Assembly: GCA_022495995.1 (NCBI GenBank)
Contig: JAFEMH010002513.1
Location: 271,356-335,355 of the forward strand
Length of the DNA: 64,000 bases
Origin: Adenophora triphylla var. japonica
Taxonomy: Eukaryota; Streptophyta; Magnoliopsida; Asterales; Campanulaceae
Reading direction: 5' to 3'
The notes beneath the pieces are model-generated. The model saw nothing but the letters and a program-made list of their open reading frames with translations. It ran no database searches and was not told the DNA's origin. Below, piece after piece: positions 23,971-38,400 of this stretch (its first letter is position 1; every line of letters starts with the position of its first letter). The translations under genes and the position numbers were made by a program.

Positions 23971-25365
23971 TGTTGGTGTAATGCCCTAGGCTTTAGTTAT
24001 GTTTAACTGAAAACCGTTATGTATCATCTTTATCGTTTATGTTTATTATTTGATTATTATATAGTTTGCATATTTATTGTAATAATCTCCGTCCCTAATT
24101 ATTAAGAGAATAATTAGTATAATTGTCAATGGATAATCATATGATGATTATATGCATAGAGATGCACATTGAAATTATGGGTACTTGTTAGAGAACAAGT
24201 GACTGGACTTGACCCGTATGAGATTTATGTCATGGTCAAATGTCATAATTAAATCTCATGTGGTCACTTCATTTAGTCCCTAGACCTGAGATTATCATGA
24301 CCTTACATATGATGAAAGTTTTGTTTGATTTTAGTCAAACGGTATCTTAACACGATATCTATAAAGGCTATCTTTGGCATAATCGGATTCATGATGGGAA
24401 GGATGATAAGTCAAGATGGAATTTGTCCCTCGCAAGAGAGATGTTTTGCTTGGGCCCCTCGATGAGTGATAATGATGAAAGCGTGTGGCCACACCCCAAT
24501 ATGATTGGACTATCATTATACTCAAGATCGAGAAAGCATTGAACAAATACAAGTTGACGTGGACCATGACTTGTGTTCAATATAACATCGTGAGACAAAG
24601 GGAGAAATGGAAGTGTACCATTGGAAACGTGAACTCTTACGTTGTGTTATTTGGGTAGACATAATGGCTTGCTAGAGTCCGCTTATGTCTTATGAGGGTC
24701 GATATGATCGGACTCATTGCCAACATAATACAATCCTATTGGGTCACACACAAATAGAATGAATTGGTTGAACAAAAGGAAGAATGATTGAGAGTCTCAG
24801 TATCTGGCTACATATGTCACGCGACATATTAAGCCAATGGCTTAATATACCGCGCGACATAATAAGCCCGTACGCGGTTTGACAGCCTGTCTCTCCTAAT
24901 ACGATTAGGAGACGTATTCTTACTATTGTAGTATAAATACAAGGGGTCTGTCAGACCTAATTCTCTAGCCGAATTTTTCAATAGAAATTCACAATCAAAA
25001 GTCCTCTCAATATTCTTCCATAAGTTTTAGGAATCTAGCAATTCCCAACCCGAGAATCATTCTCGACATTCATATTTGTGTGGATTACCAAAAGAGGGTC
25101 TTAATTTTGTTCAAACAAATCAAAGACCTAGAGTTCAAATCTGAAGATCCAAAGGAGTTGAAGATTCGAAGATTTGAAGATCAAAAGTTTGTGATTACGA
25201 ATCACATAATTATCCGTTCGATAGCTCAAGACCGGAAAGCAATTTAGGTTGGTAAATTCTATCTCATAGCAATTCAATTTAATCGTATAGAACGGATCTT
25301 AGGGCTTGGGTTTTGTGTTAATTTTATGCTTAATTCCGCTGCGCATGGATCCATAAAACCCAACA
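23971..25365 (+). repeat. 3' LTR of Copia G
   Basis: Second copy of the LTR, 1,395 bp, ending AACCCAACA directly before CAACC of element D. It differs from the first LTR at five substitutions and a one-base insertion (GGGCCCCTC versus GGGCCCTC). Confidence 0.9.
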
Positions 25366-26240
25366 CAACCTCATGTCGTTTTCTCGTAAATTGGCGAACG
25401 TTTCCTTTAGGTCAACTACATGACGTCCTGACTTGGTTTTAGTGACCATGTCGTCGATGTAAGCCTCCATGTTTCGTCCAATTTGACTAGCAAAGTTTCC
25501 TTTAGGTCAACTACATGACGTCCTGACTTGGTTTTAGTGACCATGTCGTCGATGTAAGCCTCCATGTTTCGTCCAATTTGACTAGCAAAGACTTTGTTCA
25601 CCATTCTTTGGTAGGTCACCCCAGCATTCTTTAGCCTAAATGGCATCTTTGTGTAATATTACACCCCTCCTGCTACTTGAAAAGCTGTCTTCTCAATGTC
25701 ATCCTCATGCATTCTGATCTGGTGGTAACCTGAATAAGCATCCAAGAAGCTGAGGGTGTCATGACCAACAATAGAGTCTCAATACTTTTAACTTTTAGTC
25801 TACTAAAAGATTGAGTCGAGGTCTCTTCAATTAAGAGAATGAACGTTATTTATTGGATGGCAATAGACCGGAGTGTTATAAAGTATCCATTGCGGCAAAC
25901 TCAAATTTGATTTCTTTCCATACCTCACAAGCAGAAAATAGCTCAGGACTCCATTTGGCAGTCTTCCGGATAATTTCATTACCCTCACGAGCAAGATCAC
26001 GTCCCTCATTACTATACGAGGCAAGGGATAGTTATCCTTTGGGCAAGCCAAATTCAAATCAGTGAAGTCGATGCACATTCTCCACTTTCCATTAGCTTTC
26101 TTGACCATTACCACGTTTGTTAGCCAGGTGGTGTAGGATGCCTCCTTGATATTGCGCACACTGAGTAGCTTGTTGACCTCCTGCTTAATGGCGATCTCCT
26201 TATCATGGGCAAAAATTCTCAGTTTTTGGCTTTTGGATTT
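25366..26240 (-). pseudogene. Reverse transcriptase of gypsy element D
   Basis: Minus strand. LRIFAHDKEIAIKQEVNKLL leads to TWLTNVVMVKKANGKWRMCI and [19 protein letters not shown] (palm and fingers), then, after about 200 bp of foreign-looking sequence (about 25,800-26,010), SIVGHDTLSFLDAYSGYHQI with the first catalytic Asp, MPFRLKNAGVTYQRMVNKVF and EAYIDDMV, the catalytic box. The YIDDM segment is tandemly duplicated (25,401-25,495 and 25,496-25,590). A 95-bp unit shifts the frame. The gene is split by Copia G at 25,366. Confidence 0.85.
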
Positions 26241-26760
26241 CATAGTGGGGTTAACCTCGAGTCTGTGCACCCGACCCCCTCTTTGATTCCTTTCTTGTAT
26301 TCTACTCTCCACGCAAAGACATCCAAACATTCTCTCAACATGGCGACTATCTCGGTCCCTTCCTCAAGTGATAGTTTCCCACCTATCTTGATTCTTTGAT
26401 CGGGGTAGGCCAAGTTGGTTTCTACTTCTTCCAACTTGTCCACTGGTTCTAGCTCCGGGCCATTCCTTAACTGTAGGGTCTCAATGATGAGTTCCCTAAC
26501 TCTCCTCATTTCTTCTGCTCCAAGGTGTGGAGCCTTCACTTTAGTCATGCCATCTAGCTTGGTAGCCATTTCATTACTGGTGGCCCCTGATTTTTGGTTG
26601 ACTGAGAGACATAGGCCACCAATAGCGACTTGGTCAATCAAAACTGTATTAGATGCATTTCCTGTGTTGTCTGAGGGATGTGTCGCCTCCATCATGACTG
26701 TATCATGTGAGGGATATGTCGCCTCATGTTGCACTGCATTCATTTCCTCATCCACACACT
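26240..26760 (-). pseudogene. Pre-RT region of element D polyprotein
   Basis: 171 open codons with the conserved pre-RT stretch LEEVETNLAYPDQRIKIGGK and the MLRECLDVFAW motif that precedes RT in Ty3/gypsy polyproteins. The N-terminal half is a poorly conserved linker. It is broken from the protease by stops at 26,760-26,856. Confidence 0.75.
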
Positions 26761-26856
26761 TGATGGTTGCTAGCCTTGAGGTTGTAGTAACTGACTTGGA
26801 GAATTTTCAACTTGTCTCTGGAGTCTCTACCTCGAGCTCCCTCTCCTTCTTGGACC

Positions 26857-27285
26857 TTAACACATAATCAAGATACTCCCTAGCTGTTCCCAATACACAT
26901 CCAACTCCAAGGGGGTGGGGAACTTAACCCTTTGATGATGAATTGAGGGAATCATTACTAATGCGACCTGTCCAGGAATTCCCAATATAGCATGGTAGTC
27001 AGTTATTACGTCAATAACAACAAAAGTCACCTTAGCCGTGGTCCTCAAAAGATGATGCCCAATATCTACCTCGAGCTCAATTTGACCCTTGGCGTCCACT
27101 CTATGGTTGGTGAAGCCCTCCAATCGGCCTGAATAAGGTGACAACCCAGTATCCGTGAGGCCAAACTCTAGGAAAGTCTTGTAGTAGAGTATATCCTTAC
27201 AGGCCCCCGTGTCGACCAAGATCTTACTAGAAGTGCACTTGTCAATAAGCCCTAGGATGATCCAGTTTTGTTCCCTTGCTGCCAT
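26857..27285 (-). pseudogene. Aspartic protease of element D
   Basis: ILVDTGACKDILYYKTFLEF holds the D-T-G catalytic triad residue set with the usual downstream DILYY, followed by GFTNHRVDAKGQIELEV, VVIDVITDYHAILGIPG and HQRVKFPTP, the standard order of a gypsy protease. 142 codons are open, so this is the best preserved part of D. It would cut the polyprotein. Confidence 0.85.
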
Positions 27286-27297
27286 GGTGGTTTCCAG

Positions 27298-28207
<910 letters not shown>

Positions 28208-28507
28208 GTTTTCAGCTCACAGGCGTAGAAGATGATAACCTCTTCTTGCATACAACTCCTGGGTGGAACGTAGGGAGCCTTGTTCAATTGGAATATTTTG
28301 TGCTCGAGGGACGTGTTACTCGTCTCTTCAGCTATCACTCCCAAAGTCAGCCTAGGTTGCCTTGGCTTGGGTATCCCTCTAGTAGGTTGATCCCCAGCTA
28401 GATGATGATCTCCCTTCACAAATCTATCAAGTCTACCTTCATTCACCCACTTTTGGATGATCCTCTTCAAAGTCATGCAATCCTCCGTATTGTGGCCCAT
28501 ATCTTTG
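28208..28507 (-). pseudogene. Gag zinc-knuckle region of element D, duplicated partial copy
   Basis: Minus strand reads MGHNTEDCMTLKRIIQKWVN and EGRLDRFVKGDHH, the end of a Tat-type knuckle and the following conserved helix. It is a partial copy: the first half of the knuckle was left behind at the duplication junction. The complete copy is at 32,498-32,868. Confidence 0.7.
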
Positions 28508-28955
28508 TTCCCTTGCTGCCATGGTGATTTCCAGTAGGGGTGTTCACGGTTCGGATTGGTCCGGATTTTGTCAAAATTTAGAAAATCAGGACCGTACCAA
28601 TACTTCGGTTCTGTAAAAAATTAGGACCAGGACCAGACCATTACATTATAGGACCGGTCCCATTGATCCTGTTTAATGGTCCGGTTCCGTCGGTTTTGTA
28701 AATTACAATATACTATAATTTTTTACGATAACAAATATTCAATTGAATCACTAGTTAAATAAACAAAAAAAAATTGTCACAAATATTTAATATTCAAACC
28801 ACAGAATAGACACCATTAAACATTAATTGTTCACCTTCAATGAAAGAAATATTGAGATAGGATTTATTGGAGTGAAGCAAAGCTAACTAGGTAAGAAAAT
28901 TAATTAATTTTTTTTTAAAAAAAGGGAGTTTTAAGGATTTCAAATTATAAATAAA

Positions 28956-28997
<42 letters not shown>

Positions 28998-28999
<2 letters not shown>

Positions 29000-29799
29000 C
29001 AAAAACTTGGTGAGAACATGAAAACCCGTCTCATGCATGAGACGGGTCGGATCTGACCCGACCCATCACCCGCCCAACAAAGTCAATCCACGCCTCCGCC
29101 CGAAGCTTTTGCATGGGCGGTCGCCCAAGCCGGAATGGGCGGTCGCCCTGCGCTGGAATCGGCCACCCACATTTGCCTTAAGCCCAATCCTTCACCCAAC
29201 ATAAAGTAATAGTTTGTATACATTAAAGTAATAGTTTGTATACATTAAAGTAATAGTTTGTATACATTAAAGTAATACATATATACGAGAAAAGTAATAA
29301 TGTTTTTTCCTATGTTTTCTTCGTTTGGCAAAAGTAATACTTATTATAACTAAAATGTAACAAACGTGTTATTTATATATAATAGTATTTGTACATAATT
29401 GTAACACATATGTATAGGTATATATGTTTTCAAGTAAAAGTATTACATTATCTATAGAAATATGTTACAATTTCATCTATCAAAGTGTTACATTTACTTG
29501 TATAAACTATTACATTCATATACACGAGTTAGGGAAAAACTATTACTTAAAGTAATACATAGAAAACTTAGGGAAAAACACTATTAACTTTTCGTATATA
29601 TGTATTACTTTAATGTATACAAACTATTACTTTAATGTATACAAACTATTACTTTAAGAGATGGTAACTATTACTTTTCTCGTAAAAAAAAAAAAAATTT
29701 GGCCTATAAAAAGGCGCCGTAGGCGTGTGGTCACGCCCCATGGGTCGTGGTCGGCAGGCTCGATGCGTGAGACGGATCGCGGCCCGTCTCACGAGCCGC

Positions 29800-29802
<3 letters not shown>
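28998..29802. mobile_element. Foldback element J
   Basis: Sits between two (TA)n tracts. Near the left end is a perfect 24-bp palindrome (29,024-29,047, arms ACCCGTCTCATG), and near the right end an inverted pair GTGAGACGG/CCGTCTCAC. Inside, AAAGTAATAGTTTGTATACA is repeated about three times at 29,205-29,275 and occurs twice in inverted form at 29,600-29,655, so most of it can fold back. No ORF. The family is unknown to me. Confidence 0.55.
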
Positions 29803-32321
<2,519 letters not shown>

Positions 32322-32497
32322 CGGTTTAGTTCCGGTCCAGGACCTTGTACATTTTTTTTGAAATCAGGACCAGATCAAATAATCGGTTCCATAAAAATTG
32401 GTACCTGGAACAGAACAATACTATTAGTTTGATCCGATTTTTACTGTTTTGGTCCGGTTTTATCGGTCCGGTTTCACGAATTTTTTGAACAACCCTA

Positions 32498-34426
32498 GTT
32501 TTCAGCTCGCAGGGGTAGAAGATGATAACCTCTTCTTGCATACAACTCCTGTATAGAACGTAGGGAGCCTTGTTCAATTGGAATATTTTGTGCTTGAGGG
32601 ACGTGTTACTCGTCTCTTCAGCGATCACTCCCAAAGTCAGCCTAGGTTGCCTTGGCTCGGGTATTCCTCTAGTAGGTCGATCCCCAGCTAGATGATGATC
32701 TCCTTTCACAAATCTATCAAGTCTACCTTCATTCACCCACTTTTGGATGATCCTCTTCAAACTCATGCAATCCTTCATATTATGGCCCATATCTTTGTGG
32801 TAATCACAATACTTGTTGTTGTCTCGCCTGAACTTGTTTTGGGGGTTCATGGGAACTGGAGGAGCCAAATCAACCGTGACATTATCCCCGTCCGACTAAC
32901 TATGAGGGGAGTAAAGCTTTCGGGGACTCTCAGTCCCCGCAGTTCTATTCTTCCCCTTGTTGATGTCAATTTTAGCCCCTGCCCCTTTTGATGACTCTCA
33001 TGGCTCGGCATTCTTGGAGCCCTCTCCCTTTTTCTTTCTTTTCGTTCCTCACCAACTTCCACATCGTAGGCCCTATCAAATAGGTCTTTCCTCGTGGTCG
33101 CTCGCCTAACTTGTAACTCGTAATACAAGTCTGGTGATGACACCCCATTTCGGAAGCAATTAATGACTGAGTAAAGTATCTCATGGTGCTCTCTCTCTGT
33201 CTTCCCTTGAACCGAGTAAATTAGTTGATGGTGTTCTCTGCCTTCCCTTGAGCAATGTTATTAAGTTCAGTGACTTACGAGCCCCAGTAGTTGAGAACCT
33301 CTCTAAAAACTTTCTCCTCATGTATCTCCACGAGGTGATGTAGCCTATTACTAAGCCACGAAACCAAGTCAGGGCGGAACCTGTAAATGTGCTGGTTAGT
33401 GCTTTGCAGAGCACGGCATCCTTTGAGGAAACCAAACACATAGTGGCCTCAAAATGCTACATATGATTCAATGTGTTGGTCGTACCAGCGTACTTTTCTA
33501 GTATGGGCAACTTGAAACCAGCTTCAGGCTCTGTCTAGCATACATTGGGCTAAGGGTCGAAGAGTACTATCATTTCGTCGCCCCTACCGCTTATCGCCTA
33601 CTGATCTGCCTCCATATCATCTAGCCTTCTCTTTAGGTTCAACAGCTCCCTAACATCTAGATCGTCTCTTTGGTGGGGTATGGAATTGTATTTTTTCCAT
33701 TCCTCTCTATGGTGCTGCCTTCATGATGGATATCTTTCCCTTTCGTCCCTTGGAGGGGCCATTCTCTTCTTTTTCTCCTAGGTGGTGATCGACTTGGAGG
33801 TGACCTACCTCGAGCACGATCAACTTCGAGCTGTCTCATCTGTGCCGAGTTAGCTTCTTGCTCCCATTGGCTATTGAGCCTATCCCTTAAGTCTCCAGTA
33901 CGATCAATTGAATTGTGGGTCGAGTGAGACCTGTCATTCCTTCTTTCCCCTCCTGAAGGTCTAGGGGCCCCATTGTCACGTCGATGGGAGGTTTGTGAGG
34001 GAGCTACCATCTGTGATATACAATCGTCCTTCTTAGGAGATAAAGGCAGCTCGAGCAACTCATTCTGAACCTCGAGCAAACTCTACAACAACTTTACTCG
34101 CTCCAACAACATATCCTTCCTACTAGGGTGAGGAGCTGAGGGGCCAGCTACGTTGCCTGTAGCTATTCGACCCGTTTGGAGCTTCTTACTTTGCTGGCAC
34201 CTCCTTTGGTGACCATAGGCCTTTTCTCCCTCCTCCTATCTTAAATCTCTACGCCATCAGGCACGCTGTTGGATCGAGTGGGTCCCCTTGTGGGGTATCC
34301 AGGCGGAGGGGTATGAAGGTTTGCAGTGCGGTTCCCATCACCAACGTCTGTGCCCGAATTGTTTCTGCCAGCTTGTTCGTGGACGGGATCGCTTGAAGCA
34401 GTAGCAGTATGCCCCTTAGAAGCCAT
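32498..34426 (-). pseudogene. Gag of gypsy element D
   Basis: Starts at ATG 34,426 (MASKGHTATASSDPVHEQAG). Then come an Arg-rich linker (RGRSPPSRSPPRRKRREWPL, 34,079-33,657), the capsid-like block CKALTSTFTGSALTWFRGL and ITSWRYMRRKFLERFS (33,441-33,181), a basic segment, and the knuckle YCDYHKDMGHNMKDC with SLKRIIQKWVNEGRLDRFVK (32,868-32,620). Several frameshifts separate these blocks. The order and knuckle type match Tat-like gypsy Gag. Confidence 0.8.
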
Positions 34427-34464
34427 TTCAACAAGTAGGGAAGATTTTGAGGTCTAATTTTTAA

Positions 34465-34485
34465 CGATTCCCGGTAATAGAACCA
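34465..34485 (-). other. Primer binding site of element D
   Basis: Minus strand TGGTTCTATTACCGGGAATC resembles the tRNA-Asp-type site TGGCGCCGTTGCCGGGGATC with five changes. It lies three bases from the LTR end and 38 bp before the gag ATG. Confidence 0.6.
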
Positions 34486-34488
34486 AAC

Positions 34489-35112
34489 TGATGATGCAGG
34501 AATCGATCCGGATCAGCCTTAGTCCAACAATAAGTTGATCTCCAACAACTAAGATCTGAAACCACGAACAAATGATTTTGCCGGGATGATCTCTGGATAA
34601 TACCCTCCGACGTGATAATGAGATATAGAGTTACATATATGTATTGAACAATATTAACGTTGCTTAATCTCAAAATATCTCAAGTGACATTACTTTTTCA
34701 CGTAGGATATGGTCTGATATATATAATGGTGATATGGGATGTTTACGAATCCCTTAGATCACAGAGATAATGGGAGCGTAACGGTTTCCGAGATTGTAGG
34801 GGACGATTACGAAATGAAATGACGACCTGGGTAGACGCACATGTCGTTCGATCGAGGTCGCTTGAATGATCGAGGTCGACCTGACTTCGTGCCTTGACTA
34901 GGCAGAGAATGAACAAGGAGTGAATCGTATGTCGGACGAAGCTAGGTCGGAATCAAGAAAGGTCGGACAATAAGCTTGATCAACTGATCTAGATTGATGA
35001 ATTGGTAAAATTGAGACAGCTTGATAGGCCCTCAGCTTGATAGACCCTCTCTGTTTGATGGACTTTTGGGCTGACTTGGAAATGGAACCAATACATTAAG
35101 CTTGATCCATCA
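34489..35112 (-). mobile_element. 5' LTR of gypsy element D
   Basis: About 624 bp on the minus strand from TGATGGATCAAGC (35,112) to TGCATCATCA (34,489), with TG...CA ends. It contains GATCGAGGTCGACCTGACTT-type dyads near 34,872 and a direct repeat AGCTTGATAG. It ends 356 bp before the start codon of the host gene, with its promoter pointing away from that gene. The 3' LTR of D is not found; it may be lost beyond 14.4 kb. Confidence 0.6.
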
Positions 35113-35468
35113 CTTTTATTTCGTTTACAAATAAATATATTAGTAATTTTAATTTGAGTTTAGCAAATTCACAACAATCGATACAAATAATAAAATATTA
35201 TCATATCGTTCGATCGTGTATCCTTGCCTCAAATTCTCAATATTACGACTTGAATGGACCGGGTCTCGGATCCGGATTCGGATCGGACCCGAATCAGCTT
35301 GCATTGACAGGAACCTGACGAGTAATCCTTTCATATTCTCCCATGGTCCACTCTCTTCGCATCCGGTCTTTACATTGCATTTTCAACCTCAAAAATTATC
35401 CTTTTTTTGAATTTCCTCATAAATAATTATACCCAAAAATCATTCAATCAATCCCGAGAAAGAATACC
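35113..35468 (+). promoter_or_regulatory. Promoter and 5' UTR of the FLAP1-like gene
   Basis: 356 bp between element D and the ATG. Contains TCCGGATTCGGATCGGACC-type GC-rich sequence at about 35,270-35,290 and an AT-rich CATAAATAATTATA at about 35,417. The context AATACCATGG around the ATG fits plant start sites. The true transcription start cannot be read from sequence. Confidence 0.5.
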
Positions 35469-38400
35469 ATGGCGGCGACCCCTTTCCTGTTAGAATCCAA
35501 CATCAAATGGAACTACCCTTTATTTCATACTAGTTTCCCCAATCGCCATTTCCCCATCAAACCCACAAACAATTTCATCAAATTAACCTCTAGATTCCCT
35601 AAACCCTTTTCCTTTAATCTGCGCCTCAATTGCACATTCATCAATAACCCACAAAAATCATTCATTACGGAGGAGGATGAAATTGTGAACCCATTTGAAG
35701 CAGTTGCCATGGAGGTTCTCAAAGCTTTGAAAAAGCCCGCAATTACTGGGTTATTACTGGGTTTGCTGTTATTATGGGATCCCAATTCTGCTGCTTTGGC
35801 TGCTTCAGGTGGCCGGATGGGTGGAAATTCCTTCAGTTCGTCTCGTTCTTCTTCGTCCAGTAGAAGTTATTCCACTGGAGGAGGATGGAGTCAGGGGGTT
35901 TCATATACGCTGCCATATTATGATGGTGGTGGTGAGGTTTTCGTTGGTTCGGTGGCGACCTTCATCTTTGTAATCATGGGTTTTGCGGCGGCCTTTATAT
36001 TAATGTCAGCATTCTTGTCTGATAAGTCTGATGATGGAGGAGTTTTCACTGCTACTGAGAAAACAAGTGTTCTCAAGCTTCAGGTGACCACAACTACTGT
36101 TTTAGACTAACTCCAACATTGCTCTAAAACTTCAAATTCCGCAAAAACCAACTCCCAACATTTGCTCTATCTTTTTTTCTTCATTTAAAGTGTCCTATTC
36201 CAAGTTCATTTGTTTTATATACTAATTATAATATTAAAGAATAACTATTCAATTTGCTTTTTGATTAAAATTATTTTTTGAAAATTGAATAATTAGTTAA
36301 AATTGATTTTTGATTAAAAAATAATTTCAAAATATATTAAAAGTTCATCTTGGAAGAGAGAGAACATAATAGTACTACTCCCTCCGTCCCTAATTGAATG
36401 TCTAACTTTTATTTAAGGGACATTTTGAAAATATTTAAATTTTAAAATTCAATGACAAAGATGCACACATATTCTTCCCATTTACTTTTTAAACTTTTAG
36501 TTTTGCTAGCATACGAGGAATAGTGATTTTTTTTTTTTTTTTGGTAAAAGATCATTTAGGGACATTTTTTTTTTTTTGGAAAAATGACATTCATTTTGGG
36601 ACACAAAATTCTTGAAAATGGACATTCATTTTGGGAGTATGAACTGATGGAGTCCTAGTTTGTCATTTCATAAATAGGAAACAACTCAGTGTTCATTTAA
36701 GAAGTTAATGATTAAAAACTTTACCATTTCAAATTTACAGTTTACGAGTACTCATAATACTAATATATCTGATGAGGCTAGTGGAAATAACCTAATATTA
36801 GTTCAACTCAGTAACTTCTTGGAAACTTCTTATCTTGTTCCTTTCCAAGGTTGGGTTGTTGGGGATGGCACGATCACTGCAAAATGATCTTAATCGGATT
36901 GCCGAGACAGCTGACACATCCAACTCAGAAGGTTTGAGCTATGTATTGACAGGTAATGCGTCTTAAAATGTACTTTTCTCCAAATTGATGATGTTAATTG
37001 TGCAAATTGTCTTAAAAATAACACATGAATATGTCTCTTGAGCAAGTGAGTTGAGGATGACATATTCTCCTGAATCTGATATTCTTAATTCAGCATAGTA
37101 TAAATACATTGAAAGGTTTCAAAGCAGCAGAGTATGATTATATATTTATATTGAAAGGTTTCAAAGCATCTGACATATCTACTTTTGAAGGGCAAACTGC
37201 ACTTTGGCTACCTAACATTTACATAGAGTTGCAATTTGGTTCCAACATTAGTTTTTTGCAACCCGGCAACGTTACGTTTTTCATTGCAATGCAGTGTAAA
37301 AATGATGCTTTCAAAGGCTTATCACTAAGGGGGTTTTTGTTTTTTTTAAGTGATAAGTGCTGAAATCTGATTTCAGTTCTGAAAATGGCTGAATGATTAA
37401 GAGGCAGCAACTGAAAACTGAATTCTGAATTGGATAAGTTGTTTGATTTTGTATCTGAATTCATTATCTGAAACAGTTAAAAAAAATATAAAAAATTAAA
37501 AAAAAAAAAAAACCAAACGTAAATGTAATATGCCATGTAAATGGTTAAAAAAAAAAACAACCCAAACCAAGTTCTCACGGTCACATTTCAGAGGGATTCA
37601 GCAATAGTTTCACCACTTAAAAATAAGAGGCAATTCAAAGGTTATAAGGCTGAAAAAAAAAAAAAAACCAAACAAGTTGAATTGCTAAACAACCACTTAT
37701 TCAAAGGTAAAACCTCTTAATAAGAGGTAAAAAAAAAAAACAAACGACCCCTAAATGATTTGAAAAGAGATTGGAAAGTTGCTATAGTTTAAGGCCATTG
37801 TTACTTAACTTTGTTTTTATTTATTTTTTCTCCTTGTAGATGGACTTCTTGTCTATCCATTTTTATTTTGATGATCTTATAATAAAAGTCGTTTTCTATC
37901 AAAAAAAAAAGTTACCTTTTTAATGGAAGTTGATGGGAAACTTAACATATTTCTTTGAAAATTGTAATGTCCACCCCTATAGTTCAACTAATTCACATTT
38001 TTTACAATCCCATCCATTTGTATTTTAAACTTCTTATATTACAAAACCTCTTTTTCTATGTATAAAAAAGAGTTCAAGTGTGGATGTATAAGGGAAGCAA
38101 TAGGCATGTAAGGATGCAAGCTGAAATTCCTAGGGTTTGAGCATCATAGATTCTCTCACTAAGTTAGAGAGGATTTACACGAACTGTTACAACGGGGGTG
38201 TAAGAGCAAAAGAAGGATACAAGCCATTGGAATCGGGTTAGTTGTGACCGTTGCCTTCTATCCCTCCTTGCTCTTACACACTCGTTATAACAACTTAGTT
38301 AAATTGATCTCAAATGAGAGAATTTCTGTTGTTCTTAAATCCTAGTGAAGTAGGCTAAGAAATAGTGCTAGAATTTCGGTACTCTGAGTTGCGAAGATTT

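Larger units (their letters stand above)
17409..25365 (+). mobile_element. Copia LTR retrotransposon G, complete ends, dead coding region
   Basis: A 7,957-bp element with LTRs of 1,394 and 1,395 bp, an iMet primer site after the first LTR and a purine stretch AGTGGGAGA before the second. CAAC is repeated on both sides (17,405-17,408 and 25,366-25,369), and removing the element rejoins the RT frame of element D. I count only five substitutions and one 1-bp indel between the LTRs, so the insertion is young. The internal region retains recognisable Gag, integrase, RT and RNase H, all with many stops, and catalytic motifs are altered, so it must have moved with proteins supplied by a relative. 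Confidence 0.9.

Noticed and set aside
35525..35785. Minus-strand open frame of 86 codons within exon 1 of the FLAP1-like gene
   Set aside because: Shadow of the real exon; no independent support.
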